Counted from the first letter of the stretch, positions 1 to 11,466 are shown. The stretch: 64,000 nt of DNA from Isoetes taiwanensis (GCA_021234155.1 JAJEKV010000017.1:7291253-7355252), one strand, 5' to 3'. Notes: a model not told the origin generated them from the letters alone. Made by a program: numbers and translations.

Positions 1-690
1 AGCCACCTCTGGGTTCAAGCGCAAAGGCGTCCTCTGCCGGGGGCTCAAATTTTGGAACACCTTTCGGCTCACGTGCGTGCATTAAAGTCGCCAAGCAACA
101 TAACCACCTTAAGCTGTTTGTCTTTCTGTATGTCATCATATAGATCGACATAAGGCTCCAATCGATCCACATCACGAATGAGTGTTATAAAAGTTGCTCT
201 CGGCATGTGGAAAGTAGCATCTTTGCTATGAGGGCGTATGCGCCCTTGTCATCTTTACCGCAGCACCCCAAGTAGCGATTGTACGGCACGTTTTTGTTAC
301 CAGCGGAAAGTGCCTCAAGGTTACCCGCGGTAGTAGCGGGCAACCCCACCATGCCCTAAGCTTGCACGTACTCATTGAACAGAAATGCCGGATAGCTGCA
401 GGAGGTGCGGTAGTGCACGTGCCTGCATGCTCCCATGTCTCCATGAGGAAAATGAGATCCATATCCGGTGTAATAGAGTTGAGACTCTCGCCTTTCTGCC
501 AGGGGAAGCCCCGACAGTTCCAAGACACCATCCGGAGGCACAGTTCCTATTTGTTGGCATTCGATGTGGACGCTCGATGATCTGCCCGGTTGCGGGGAAG
601 TGATGTCTGCGGCGCTGGCAGCCGGCCGGAGGGGCGAGGCGAGGGAGAGGTGCGATGGCGTGAGTGGAGTGAGGTTTGGGTTCATAAATT
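1..690 (-). mobile_element. LINE fragment: start of ORF2 endonuclease, cut by the window edge
   Basis: On the minus strand an ORF begins at 531 with MVSWNCRG, the usual opening of plant L1-type ORF2 (APE-like endonuclease that nicks the target DNA). After frameshifts, about 90-130 holds VVMLLGDFNART, the GDFNAR endonuclease motif. The reading frame breaks at least twice between 226 and 100, so the copy is dead. Bases 560-690 encode a short Pro/Ser-rich leader and are probably 5' UTR or upstream ORF. The reverse transcriptase would lie beyond position 1. The motifs are seen; the L1-type assignment is family knowledge. Confidence 0.75.
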
Positions 691-1313
691 GAGGCCTAGC
701 TTTGGAAGTTTTTTAATTATTTATCATTTCTTGTGTCTTAAAAAATGTTCTTTCATATTGGCTAGAGGGGTCTACTTTCTGCTTTACAGTATATATTTTG
801 GAAAGAACCAACATGCGCATTCAGACCAACAAGATATCAGAAGACAATGCAAATGCAAAAGGTAAAGACTGCCATCATTTTGTAATAGATGTTTGCTACA
901 TAATTTCAAAGTTTGCGGTCTACAATTTGCCTTCAACATATTACATGTAGGTTTGCTAGATTTGATGCGTTTATATTTGTCTGGATATTTTAAGATTAAT
1001 TTAACTTTTGCTTGTGAGTTTTGGAAATGTTTGGGTTCAAGTCCCTACACCCCAATTCCTCTTGCTACAAAAGACATAGTAACCTAAACCAGAATTTGCT
1101 GAAATTTGTACATGGGTATATCGAGTGAGAATCTTATACATGATTATCAATTTTGGCCTATGGGGTAGTTATTTTCCATCTCAATTATTATTTCAACGTT
1201 GCTAAATATCCTTTATGGTTTTAATGCATTAACATGTGCGAGTTTTATACATGATTATCATTTTTGGCCTATGGAGTAACGATTTTCCATCTCAATCATT
1301 ATAGGACATGTTG

Positions 1314-1433
1314 CTAGAAAATCTTTATGGTTTAACATGAATAATTTGGACTATAAAGCATTGGTGATTTACGCTAGAAAATCTTTATGGTTTAACATGA
1401 AGAATTTGGACTATAAAGCATTGGTGATTTACG
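1314..1433. repeat. 60-bp tandem duplication
   Basis: Two nearly identical ~60-bp units starting GCTAGAAAATCTTTATGG lie head to tail. Just upstream, a different ~60-bp segment containing TTTTGGCCTATGG occurs at about 1127 and 1240. Confidence 0.8.
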
Positions 1434-1841
1434 AATTTAAAGTATTGATGATTTAGGAATTTTAAACAACAAAATTTACCACAATATTTAATCAAGATAA
1501 TTTGGTGACTCACGAATTTTAAACAACAAAACTTACCACAATATTTAATCTAGGTAGTTGAGCATGATATGCTAATAACTATAGAAAAGCCAACTGAAAT
1601 AATCGTTTTTAATACCATGCAAACAGAATATGGTAAAAAGTTACATTAGCACATAAAAATAAGATATATTTATTACGACATGTGATGGTGATTAATCACT
1701 ATAAAGCATCATGATCATTATGTACTCAAAATTATCATGTAAATATACTAAGGATAATACATGTGATCAAATACCAGACCATTAAACCTGACATATTAAA
1801 CATTAGTATATATCATATAGTTTAAGTTGTTATAGAAATCA

Positions 1842-2107
1842 CTTAAAATTTTCATGCTCTAATACCATAAACGATGTTATGAAGCAATGTTGTATTTATT
1901 GCCTTAGAAAAACATATTGATGAACCACTTAAAATGTTCATGCTCTAATACCATGTCACAAAACGATGTTATGAAACAATGTTGATTTATTACCTTAGAA
2001 AAACATATTGACGAACCACTTAAAATTTTCATGCTCTAATACCATGTCACAAACGATGTTATGAAACAATGTTGATTTATTACCTTAGGAAAACATATTG
2101 ATGAACC
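1842..2107. repeat. Triple tandem repeat containing a primer-binding-site-like core
   Basis: Three 84-91 bp units start at 1842, 1926 and 2017 with CACTTAAAAT. Each contains GCTCTAATACCATG, the complement of a one-mismatch version of the initiator-Met primer-binding motif TGGTATCAGAGC. This may be tandem amplification of a retroelement LTR/leader junction. The repeat is seen; its origin is inferred. Confidence 0.75.
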
Positions 2108-2898
2108 ATACTAGATAACTAGATATAGTTTGTAAACTTTTGAACCCACTAACATGTATTGGTTTATGGATTTGATTTTCACCAACAAATCACTAAAATA
2201 AAATCATATTGATTCAATTTTGGGGGCCTTGTGTTGGATTGGATAGGTAGATCATGAAAAACCTTCATTGCTAGCTTTCTTTGATTCATATGGCTTTTGT
2301 ATTTGTGTGTGTGTTTGTGAAAAATGGTTGTTTTGTTTCTTTTCGATTTGCTTAAGGTGGAAAGTTTATGATCGAATTGTTCATTGGATCTTAATTAGTA
2401 TTAGCCAGAAACGAAGCACCGATAATGGATCTTGATTAGTATTAGCCAGAAACAAAGCACCCATAATAGCCACAGAGAAAGAGAGGGGGGAGGGAGAGGG
2501 AGGGAGGGAGGGAGGGAGAATAAAAATTTCGATAGTTTAGGAGGACCCTCGTGTAGGACAAGCACACCTTTATTCTATCTGTCCTATGGTGTTGTTGTCT
2601 AGATTTGGGTGAGAACCATTATATGTTTGTATATATCTAGCACATGTAGGCATTTTGTTTTCAAAGACCATTGCATTTTTTTTGAAAAGATAAGAAGATA
2701 AAGATAAGATGAATTTTTACGTCCTAAACCTAAACCTATAACACCTCTAAAAAAAAACTAAACCTATAACATCTCTAGGCATTTTGCCTTCAAAGACCAA
2801 TAGACTTTTGAGAAAGAAGTGCTAGTCTTAGTTATTTCTCTATGTATTAAAGTTAGGGTACTCTATGGAGCAATGAGGCCAAGTTGTCCAAGAGTTGC

Positions 2899-4131
2899 TC
2901 AAATGGTGCTCCAGTCCCCAAGAAGAGCATTGAACTTAACAGCATCAGACCAATCAGATGTAGAGTAATCCTGAGGTACTACTGTTGTTGGTTGAGTAGG
3001 GCTAGGGTCATTCTGAATTGCTACTTGTGAGCAATCTCCTCCTTCGATTTCGAGTATAAAAGAAGCAAGACCCTCCAACTCAACTGTCCACTGTTCTATC
3101 ATTCCATCTTTCTGGAAATTTTCATCTTCTTTGCAAATCTTTACACCATCATCCCCTTGTTGGTGATACCGAGTTTGTAAATCTCCATGTCTCTGTGATT
3201 CGTGGTCACTCGTTATGCCAGAGCCATCTTGCTGCTGGAGATACAAGGGTTGCAAATCCCCATTTCCTTGTAGATACCCATGAAGATTCTGTTGGTTGGG
3301 ATCAAATTTTACCATATTTTCAAGGTTTTGCTGGTTTGGATCAAATTCTACCATACTTTGGTTTGCATCATATTCTACCATATTTTCGTTCTGACATTGC
3401 TCTGCGTAGGTGCGGCTTTGCGATTGGTTGCTTGCCTGATAAGAACAGCCCTCTTGTTGCTGGGGATATTCGGGCCTCAAATTTCCATTTCCTTGCATAT
3501 ACCCACAAAAATTCTGTTGGTTTAGGTTAAATTCTACCATATCTTGCGTCTGATACTGCTCTACACAGCCCATCTGCTGTGCTCTTGTGTGCTCATCACA
3601 AGCACACAATTCTGCCGGATTAATCATCCGATTTGGGTAGCCCATAAAACTATTCGGAAATACCTGCTGGCCACGCATCATGCGAGATCCATAAATGGGC
3701 CGCTGCGGATGGCTGGTATCAGTGGGATAAGGGGCCATTTTACCTTTAAAAACAGGGATAGGCTGCCGGATTTGCAAGGGCTGAACGAAAGGAGCATTAT
3801 TTTCCGGCTGAACAGAATCAAGATACTGCCGGATTTCGTCCTTGAGGCGATAGAGGGAGTGCAGCACAGGCTGCAAGCTCGGATCGCCGAGCAACCATTG
3901 TTCGTAACTCATTTTCAAATGCAAAATGAAGCCGAGAGGGCCGAAGAAATGTCCGCGGGATCCTTTTTTCTTCTTAGCCGCGCCGCACTTGAAACGGGGC
4001 TGTTTGGCATCTTTGTTGTCAAAGTAGTCGAACTCTGTGTTGAAGCTGAAGCAATGATTGTTGAAGCATTCCCAACATGCAAATGCCCCCTTGTACCTCT
4101 TCTTTAACACAGCTCTCAAAGACTCGTGCAT
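2899..4131 (-). CDS. Uncharacterised Q/N-rich protein, head to head with PHS1-like gene
   Basis: Single uninterrupted ORF of 410 aa. The frame is open 13 codons further upstream, but the first ATG is at 4131. Residues ~10-70 are basic and hold four Cys in pairs (CWEC, then CFSFN and FKCG) followed by a Lys run, so a metal-binding or DNA-binding head is possible but not recognised. The middle is Pro-rich. The C-terminal half has degenerate repeats built on NENMVEFDPNQQN and GYMQGNGDLQP. The tail is acidic and ends ALLGDWSTI. No signal peptide or membrane segment is visible. It shares a 248-bp intergenic region with the PHS1-like gene, and a broken copy lies at 16.35-18.1 kb. I do not recognise the family; its integrity beside a decayed paralogue suggests a real gene. 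Confidence 0.55.
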   Translation of the reverse strand: MHESLRAVLKKRYKGAFACWECFNNHCFSFNTEFDYFDNKDAKQPRFKCGAAKKKKGSRGHFFGPLGFILHLKMSYEQWLLGDPSLQPVLHSLYRLKDEIRQYLDSVQPENNAPFVQPLQIRQPIPVFKGKMAPYPTDTSHPQRPIYGSRMMRGQQVFPNSFMGYPNRMINPAELCACDEHTRAQQMGCVEQYQTQDMVEFNLNQQNFCGYMQGNGNLRPEYPQQQEGCSYQASNQSQSRTYAEQCQNENMVEYDANQSMVEFDPNQQNLENMVKFDPNQQNLHGYLQGNGDLQPLYLQQQDGSGITSDHESQRHGDLQTRYHQQGDDGVKICKEDENFQKDGMIEQWTVELEGLASFILEIEGGDCSQVAIQNDPSPTQPTTVVPQDYSTSDWSDAVKFNALLGDWSTI

Positions 4132-4379
4132 AATGAATGTGGCTTTCGCTAATGGACCTGAGGGCCTCAACTCAATGCCTTACTCCAATAAATAAAATAA
4201 ATAAATAAATAATTTAATGCTCCTATACCTAGGAGCCCTTTTTGGCCTTTTGAAGCCTTTTTCCGCTCACCTCAGCAAAATGCATTTCATAAATTTCTTC
4301 GTTGAATTTCCCCTATTCTTTTACATATCTGTAGTGGCAGCGACATATCCCGCCATTGTGGTTCACGCAAAGCTGAAGA
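4132..4379. promoter_or_regulatory. Candidate bidirectional promoter of the Q/N-rich and PHS1-like genes
   Basis: The 248 bp between the two divergent start codons must carry both 5' UTRs and promoters unless an upstream exon exists. It contains an ATAAATAAAT run at 4187-4213 and a CCCGCC box at about 4350. In the duplicate (18106-18306) part of this region is deleted or rearranged. Confidence 0.45.
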
Positions 4380-5815
4380 ATGGAAGCTCCAACTCCGGCG
4401 ACGGAATGCTGGTGGCGTGTCCATTTGGCGCAGCATATCCCTCCTCCTCCTTCGCCATCGCCGAGATGCCGCCATTCGCCTTATGGATACTGGATCTGCT
4501 CTCAATCCCTCTGCTCCCTTTGCGTTTCCAAGTTAACCGGATTAATTTCTCTCATTCTCGGAGGCAAAATCTTTGTAAGCTTCATCCCTTTCCGTTTCCT
4601 TTTTCTTGCTTCATCCACTGCCTTTATGTATATCTTGATCTTCTCTTTGCATTTTCTTGTTTCTTGCTCCATGGAATTACCTCATTTGCCGTGAAAATTT
4701 AAATAGAAATAAGGACGGACCTTGCCTCTTGTCTTAATGCAGGAGGAGCACCCTGTTTCCAACCTAACTTTTGCGCGACCAATAACTAGAAAGGGCTGCA
4801 GAATGCTTCTGGCCTGTTATATGATTTCCGGAAAGGTAAATGTCGATTTTCAGAGATTTATTGCATCGATTCTTGCTTAGATCAAATAAATTGGTTGGAA
4901 TGCAGAAGAACAAATTTGCTATGCGTTTTGAAACTGACGCCGACGCTATTGCATGCGCTAATATCCTTCAGGTATGGTTCTTGCTTAAAGAATTATATAT
5001 GTTTGATGATCATTGATAGGCATGCATATCATTGAATGTTTTAGCGATATGCAGGAGATATATGCAACCTTCGCTTCTCAATCTAATAGTAAGGTCCATT
5101 TGATCGATGTTGCCCCAGGTTGGACTCGTACATATATTTGTAAGATATTTAAGTTGCATATATTGTCATGTGTTGAGATGAGGCAACTCTGCCATGCCCT
5201 AAAAGGCAGAAACAGAGAGAACTCCAGAGCATTTATCAGTCAGAGCAGGCCGATACTGCTTCGCAAGTACATAGCATGCAAAATATTAGTGATAGAAATG
5301 TGGTCGATAAGCCTGTAGGTGGTAAAACTGTTGACTCTTATAATGCCATTTCCATGCCACCAAGATTTCAAGACTTGCTAGCATCAGATCCACCGGAAGA
5401 TGATTTAGGACCACTGCTTAGACTTGCAAACGGGGATTCTACAAGCTCTGTTATTCAAACAGCCCAACAGAAAGAATTGTCAACTGCAGAAGTCTCTGGT
5501 TTGAAACGAGAAATAGTGGTATGCCTAATTTAATTCTTGCCGTGGAGTTTCCTTCTTTCTTTCTGAAAAACTTGCCATTTAAATGTTTTAAGAACGTAAA
5601 CTGAATTCTCTTCATGGTGTCTCTTTTCCAGACTTATCTTCTTGATCCTTCTTTCCAAAGTAATGCATCTGAAACTCCTTGCCTTTACGCTTTATCTGCT
5701 CCGTTGATTAGAAATAAATTTGTCTGCTGCAGCACTACTGAAGAATGTAGTTGAAGTATGGCAGGAGATGCAAGAGTCAGTAAGTAACGATATTATGGCA
5801 ATGCTATCAAAATAA
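4380..5815 (+). CDS. PHS1: PHS1-like meiotic protein (POOR HOMOLOGOUS SYNAPSIS 1), copy A
   Basis: Seven exons with GT-AG borders fit one frame: 4380-4574, 4743-4835, 4906-4971, 5055-5118, 5178-5518, 5632-5659, 5733-5815 (870 nt, 289 aa). Across the first splice the protein reads GGKIF then EEHPVSNLTF, followed by KNKFAMRFETDADA. This matches my memory of PHS1 (EEHYVSKL..F, ..KFA.RF). The C-terminal helix runs YLLDPSFQ to WQEMQES. In maize and Arabidopsis PHS1 acts in meiotic prophase, promoting homologous pairing and nuclear entry of RAD50. Length is somewhat short for the family. The exon-5 acceptor is GAG (5175-5177) where copy B has CAG, so splicing may be impaired. Exon 4 ends at a plain GT donor and is the least certain boundary. 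Confidence 0.75.
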
Positions 5816-6763
5816 TCTCTTCTATTTGCGCCTCATTTAAAGCCGAATGTTAAGATTCAAAATACAAGCATTTGGTTTCCAATGCCAAAAACATGAAGGA
5901 TATTAAAGATACGCAGAGTTGCACTCACATTAGTATTTAGAGGATGTAACTATGCCATTTTGATTACCTGGCCAAGGCCATTGAGAACATTTCTTCAGTC
6001 CCACCTTGTGAATTGCACTTATTATAAGTTTTAGGCCTTAGTAATGGTTTTGTGACAATTCAAGTGACTTGAAAGGCACTATTCAACATATTTAACTTAT
6101 GGGATTTGGCATTGTGTTGTTGAGCTGAGTTCTTGTGCTCATGCATTAGGCGGTAGACGAATGCAATGCAGAGTTTTCCTTCTTTCTAGACTGTGCCTAG
6201 ACCTTGCAATGGTAATCAGTGGGTTTTGAGCCGAGTAGTTTGGATTGGGCAGTCTTTCTACTCGATATTGATGGATATGTGGATTGCGTATCTTTTAGCA
6301 TATTTTCTTGGATATCTAAATGGATATTTAAAATTAGGAACTCTTTCTATTTTATATATTGTTCTTAATTGTCATCATACCTTTAAAATGTGCTTAAGAA
6401 ACTATAAATTATGTGCATGCTTACTAATCAGTTTTAGAACAAACTCATTGATTGTATATTAGAACTTCTCCATTTATAAAAGGAAATGACCCAATCCCAA
6501 TCCATAATAATCCTCCTTTGGCAGGTATGAAAATTGCTAGAACTTGGACTCCACTAGGCCATTTGGTACATTTTTGAACAATTTAGATATATATAATTGA
6601 AGGTTAAGAAATATGCTCCAAAGAGCGCCCGTGTATCAAACGGATGATATTACATCTAATTTGAGAACCACAAAAATGCTAATAATTTTGCTGTTTTTGC
6701 CTAGCTACTGATTGTCGAACAAACGCATGGAGTGTGTCTCCATCCATGAAAATTCCCAGTAAA

Positions 6764-6768
6764 TGTAG
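6764..6768. repeat. Target-site duplication (left) of the gypsy element
   Basis: TGTAG directly precedes the TG of the element at 6769 and recurs at 13462-13466 directly after its terminal CA. Confidence 0.75.
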
Positions 6769-7221
6769 TGAAACGGACCTAGCCCCTTGGCCTAGGCCGT
6801 TGCACTAGATAATTCGAATAGAGACAATCAAATCATCCTGAATTTCTATTCATAAAGTTTTGGTTACAATCAAATCATTTACATCAGGCCCAAGGCCACA
6901 TATATAAAGGAGAGTTCACAATACACCCATAATATACAAAAACCCAAGCCAACCCCGTCACCCTGGCCCTTTGACCTTCCCCCTCCTCGGAAGTGACCGA
7001 GGAGGAGTCGCTAGAGCTACCCCCGGAAGACTCCCCATCCGTCTCCGGGTCTTGGGCCTCAATTTGGGGTTGCCTCTGCGCATAATTCAACTCTCTGAAC
7101 AATGCCATGATGATTTCGTAGACTCTTTCCTTGGACATTAACTCGAGTTCATTCTCAGTCTCGTTGAACCACCAGGTGACAAAAGAGTCTAGGTCCAACA
7201 CAATGGTGGCTGCAGGACGTA
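6769..7221 (-). repeat. Partial 3' LTR (terminal ~453 bp)
   Basis: Direct repeat of 11483-11938; both begin TGAAACGGACCTAGCCCC on the plus strand. Homology stops at GGACGT, where the inverted segment begins. Confidence 0.85.
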
Positions 7222-8393
7222 AAGGTGATTTAAAACCTTAATAAATTGAACTCAAAAAGTGTGAGCACACTAAATCAGGGGAAGGGCAAATCGTGGCTGC
7301 CAGATAGCGGCAGGATTCCGCTTACAGATGCATATAGCATGCCAACTTCCCATCTGGCCTGATCCTGGGATTGATCTTGCCAAGTGTTCTTAAGGCAAGA
7401 GTATATAAGAAACCGAAGGCCTGGCCGGATGGTGGAAGGAGAAGGAAAGAAAAGCACTTTGGGAGCAGAGCAAGCACCAAGAGTCCAAAGCCAAAACTCA
7501 GGTGGGGATTTGATCTATATCATGATTTTGCAGCCTGACTGGGGTCGGATTATGTAGAGCTGAGTTCTGAAGCATGCCGCCACCTGTCTGTAAGCCAAAC
7601 TCCAGTTCATAAATAAAAATCTGTCATGCTCATTTGCTCTGTGCTCCCAAATCCGGCAGACCCTGCTTGAATTCGACCATCCGATCTTATGAACCTTAGC
7701 TTGCTTCGGTCGGGTGTATAAAAACAATCCTTCTGTCTGCCTCTCCACTGCCATGGTTAAGTTTCTAATCTCCTCTGGGTCTTACTCTAGAGATAGTAAT
7801 TTGCACTCTGAAGGTATTTTGGAAATGAACTTCTGTCTGGGGCGAGCTTGCAGATCCAATCGGCCAGGCCAAAAGGGCCGCTATTGGGCGCCCACAATTA
7901 TTTTCTGATTTCTATTGAAGGGGGATACCAGGGTCCGGTATCCCCAGACCTTTAAAACCTTATTTTAAAGTTAAAGCTTAAAACCCTTAAGTTGTTAAAA
8001 AATTAAAGCTTAAAACCTTAAGTGTTTTTATCAATTGTAGTTACCTTCTACCAAACGCTAGGCAAACATACCGTATGAGACCAAGATTCCATTGAATGTT
8101 GTTGCCAGTCCAGTAGTAGGGAACAGTATCTGCCTGAGTAGTGTATAATGTGGGATGTTTATGCATGCATTAAAGATTGCTCTATAAGTATGAATAGGGT
8201 ATGGGGCACCTTACGGAATTGCATTATGTATCTGAGATGGTATTATGGATATGGTGCAAGAATGTTGTGCATTTGCATTCAACGACCCACCTTCAGAGGG
8301 GTGGGCTGGCCATGTAACTCCGCATCCGTGCCAGATGGGCTGACGGATGAGTTGAACCCTGTACGTACAGATGGAGAGAGTGGTCTCCTTGGG
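7222..8393 (+). repeat. Left arm of 1.2 kb inverted repeat (LTR segment in reverse)
   Basis: Reverse complement of 12138-13345 in the 5' LTR. Shared landmarks are the end GTGAGCACAC, the block around GCCGCCACCTG, the ATACCAGGGTCCGGTATCC block, and the CAGATGG..GAGTGGTCTCC end. The arms differ by scattered substitutions and small indels. Confidence 0.85.
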
Positions 8394-9718
8394 TATAGGC
8401 TGGAAATAAGAATCCTCCCGGATCAACTGCGTGAGATTGCTGTCCCATTGCGTATTAGCAACACTAATGGCAGCACAGTATGATCGTCGGGACAACGCAT
8501 CTGCAATTATGTTATCTTTCCCAGGATGATACATTATGGTGAGATCATACTCTTGCAGCAGTTACATCCATCGTTTCTGGCGATTATTTAGCTGAGGCTG
8601 CGTCAGGAAATACTTAAGACTCTGATGATCGGTGTTGAGGAGCCTCCATAACTTTAAAGCATGCACTCCAAATCATGGGTTGGGTAATTCCGTTCAGCTG
8701 GATTAAGTTTCTTTAATGCATACGCACACACATGGCCATCTTGTAATAAGGCACATCCAATCCCAGTGCCTGAGGCATCAGTTACCACACAAAAGTCCCG
8801 CTCCATAGATGGAATCTTTAAAATTGGTGCATGCGTCAAGGCATCTTTTAAGATTTGAAAACTTTGGTCACATACTTCTGACCATTGGAATGCTAAATCT
8901 TTTTGAAGTAGGGTGGTCAATGGAGCTGCTTTCCTGGAAAAATGCTTTACAAACTTGCGATAATATCCAGCTAATCCTATGAATGCCTGGATTTCCCTTA
9001 CAGATTGAGGCTGTGGCCATTCTTGTATAGCTTTTACCTTTTCAGGATCCGGCTCAATTCCCTTGTTGGAGACAACATGGCCTAAATAAATCAACTACTC
9101 TTGAGCAAAACTGCATTTGGAAAGCTTACCATAAAGCTTATGTTGCCTTAAGAGCTTCAAAACTGAGCGCAAATGTTCAACATGCTCTTCAAGTATTCTG
9201 AAATAAATCAGAATATCGTCGAAAAACACAAGCACAAATTGGTCAAGATGAGCTCGAATAACATCATTCATAAGCCTCATAAAAGTGGCTGGTGCATTGG
9301 TTAGCCCAAATGCCATTACCATAAATTCATAATGGCCATATCTGGTGCGAAAAGCAGTTTTAGGGATATCCTCTTCCTTAATCCGGATCTGGTGGTAGCC
9401 AGATCGCAAGTCAATCTTTGAAAAGAACTTGCTACCACTTAATTGATCAAAGAGATCATCCACTCGTGGCAAAGCGTAACCATTCTTGATAGTTACCTGA
9501 TTCAACAGTCTATAGTCTATGCACAAACGCAGACTTCCATCCTTCTTCTTTACGAATAAGACAGGAGCTCCAAATGGAGATGTGCTAGGCCTAATAAAGC
9601 CTTGCTCTACCAATTCTTCAAGCTGCTTTTTAAGTTCTGCCATCTCTACCACATTAAAACGATAAGGAGGTCGCGAAGGTGGTGCGGATCCTGGAAGCAA
9701 TTCAATATCGTGATTCAC
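8394..9718 (-). pseudogene. Gypsy reverse transcriptase and RNase H, truncated
   Basis: RT lies at 9718-9095. Seen are CIDYRLLN, the fingers/palm segment [22 protein letters not shown], and the catalytic box as [10 protein letters not shown] (usual F/Y-V/I-DD). RNase H continues at 9094-8654 with YLGHVVS, the GLAGYYRKF connection and VTDASGTGIGCAL carrying the first Asp. A third piece (8534-8400) reads YHPGKDNIIADALSR, the end of RNase H. Stops separate the three pieces, and the frame runs straight into LTR-derived DNA at 8393, so integrase is deleted rather than eroded. Confidence 0.85.
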
Positions 9719-10225
9719 GTGTCAGGAAACACATCCCTGAATTCTTCTAACACCTCTTGAGTAGCTTTTGGAACAATAGCTTCTTGCATTTCTGCAGCTT
9801 TACTTATCATTCCAACATACATGATTCCTCCCTTGCGCAAATAGCGCTTTGTCTGCTTGCAGGTCAACAGGGAAGGCCCAGAGAACATAAGGCGACTACC
9901 CGATCTCTTGATAGAACCATTTGACAAGGTGCAAAGGATAGCCTTGCCTTTACAGCCCCTACGGCTTTCAACCACGACATTCCGAGAATTAAATCGTACT
10001 TACCCAGATCAAGGACTCCAAAGTTAGTATGAAACTTTATCCCACAGAGTTTAAAGTCCAGGCGAGGCACAAATCCATCCGACATTTTAATCACACCATC
10101 TGCTAACTCTACAGATCTAGGATTCCGTGCAATGATATTCAAACCCATCTGAGCAACCAATCTAGGCGAAATAAAATTGTGTGTGCTACCACTGTCAATC
10201 AGAAAATGAAAAGGTTGTGTTCAAA
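9719..10225 (-). pseudogene. Gypsy aspartic protease region, frameshifted
   Basis: The minus-strand ORF at 10160-9864 reads LVAQMGLNI then KYDLILGMSWL, the flap and ILGMDWL-like C-terminal motifs of gypsy proteases. The active-site DSG lies just upstream near 10190-10210, where the frame is broken. The following ORF (9975-9715) links toward RT. Confidence 0.7.
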
Positions 10226-10360
10226 TGCTACCTGGTAGATGGATAACGTCAGTAGCAATATACTCAGCAGGGTCTCCACCAATGGCATATGCACGCATAT
10301 ATGGTGCTGTTCCTGCTTCTTCTAATGTGACTGCTTTAGCTCATGCGGGCCTCTCCTCCG

Positions 10361-11360
10361 TCACAGTATTCCGAGGTCCACTAACACTTGGCGTGCTTTC
10401 GTTCTTCGGCCTATTCCCATCTCCCTGTTCCCACTACTAGTCGGGCGGTCCTGCATTGCCCTATTTTGCCACTTTCTAGGACAACGAGCTGAAATATGCC
10501 CGACTTCTTTGCAATAATAACACAATCTTTCGGCGGCAACATTCACGCTCCCTCGAAACTCATCCGCTTGGTCCATTTGACCGCTCTTGAGTAGGGGCGT
10601 GCATTTCCTCGAGTATCTCCGTAGTTTAAAAGATCTTTCTCTCGCTTATGAAGGTATTCCTTACGGTTGTTTCCTCTCGACTTTTGGTGATCCAATTACG
10701 GACTTGCTCTTTGAACTTGGAGACTTCGGATAGCTTCTTCCAAACCGGGATAGGTTACCCCTCCAACCAACAAAGTCAACTCCGCTTGAGCCCCCAATAA
10801 ACTTGTCGACTAATTGCGCCACCGTCATAGTGGATCCATACGGTTGCAATGCCCTAAATGCATTGGCGTATACTTCTACTGTATCTTCTTGAACCAAATT
10901 TTGGAACTTGTTCATCTGCTCTAGCTCAAACCCAGCAGGCAAATAATGGAGTTTAAATGCTACCTTGAAGGTACTCCACGTGATCTGGCTCAGAAAAAGA
11001 TGATTAGCCTTCTTATACTCTTCCCACCGGATCTTGGCGGGTCCAAGCATAGCATATCGGCAATGGTTGCCTTTAATAGGTCCGGAAGTTTTCTTAACTT
11101 GAAAATAAAACTTCGATCCCTTTCAACCAAGAATCAGCATCCTCGCCTGTGGTATCTTTACCACTAAATGTCTCCATCTTCAGTTGCTTTAAAACCTTGT
11201 TGTCCTCATCAAGGTCAGCATCCTTGGCGGCAAGCTGCTGTTGCATGGTGGCAAGCTGCGGCTGCATAGCTGCCAAAATTTGTTCAGTTATGGTAGGAGC
11301 AGTGCCACTTCCCCCAGCTCTTGAACGGTTATCATCATTTCTCGACATCCTGCTAACCAC
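10361..11360 (-). pseudogene. Gypsy gag and CCHC zinc knuckle
   Basis: Gag begins at 11360 (MSRNDDNRSRAG after an upstream in-frame Met). It continues with SWLKGIEVLF, then after a frameshift WSTFKVAFKLHYLP and NKFQNLVQEDTVEVYANAF, the Retrotrans_gag core. The knuckle at about 10520-10460 is LCYYCKEVGHISARCP (C-x2-C-x4-H-x4-C). Gag packages the RNA; here it is split in at least three frames. Confidence 0.8.
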
Positions 11361-11466
11361 CTGGAAAATGATGGCAATGGTTATTTTCCATAAAACAACT
11401 CTACTTTCCAGTAGACCTTAAGTTTCCAACCCTTAATTCCCACGGCCCGAAGGTTGTCAGAACTTT

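Larger units (their letters stand above)
700..2898. other. AT-rich intergenic DNA with short tandem repeats
   Basis: No coding exon was recognised. The stretch is AT-rich and built partly from local duplications, the clearest at 1127-1303, 1314-1433, 1842-2107 and 2390-2470. A G/A-rich run lies at 2472-2520. A ~30-bp segment (AGGCATTTTG then TTCAAAGACCA) occurs at 2646 and 2775, flanking 100 bp. Base 2898 marks the end of the minus-strand Q/N-rich gene. Confidence 0.6.
3125..6590 (+). repeat. Segmental duplication, copy A
   Basis: Bases ~3125-6590 align colinearly with ~16354-20606, including introns and ~780 bp of 3' flank, so DNA-level duplication rather than retrocopying made the pair. 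Similarity starts near CATCTTCTTTGCAAATC and ends near CAATTTAGATA. Differences include a ~690 bp insertion and a ~110 bp segment present only in B, and 63 bp present only in A. Confidence 0.9.

Noticed and set aside
2730-2775. CCTAAACCTAAACC resembling plant telomere repeat
   Set aside because: Only two imperfect units; not a telomeric array.
3544-4107. 187-codon plus-strand ORF opposite the Q/N-rich gene (and its copy at 17343-18086)
   Set aside because: Shadow of the minus-strand coding frame; no start context, no domain, not conserved in B.
8148-8483. 111-codon ORF MWDVYACIKDC and its twin at 12039-12383
   Set aside because: Both lie in the inverted LTR segments; non-coding LTR sequence that happens to be open.
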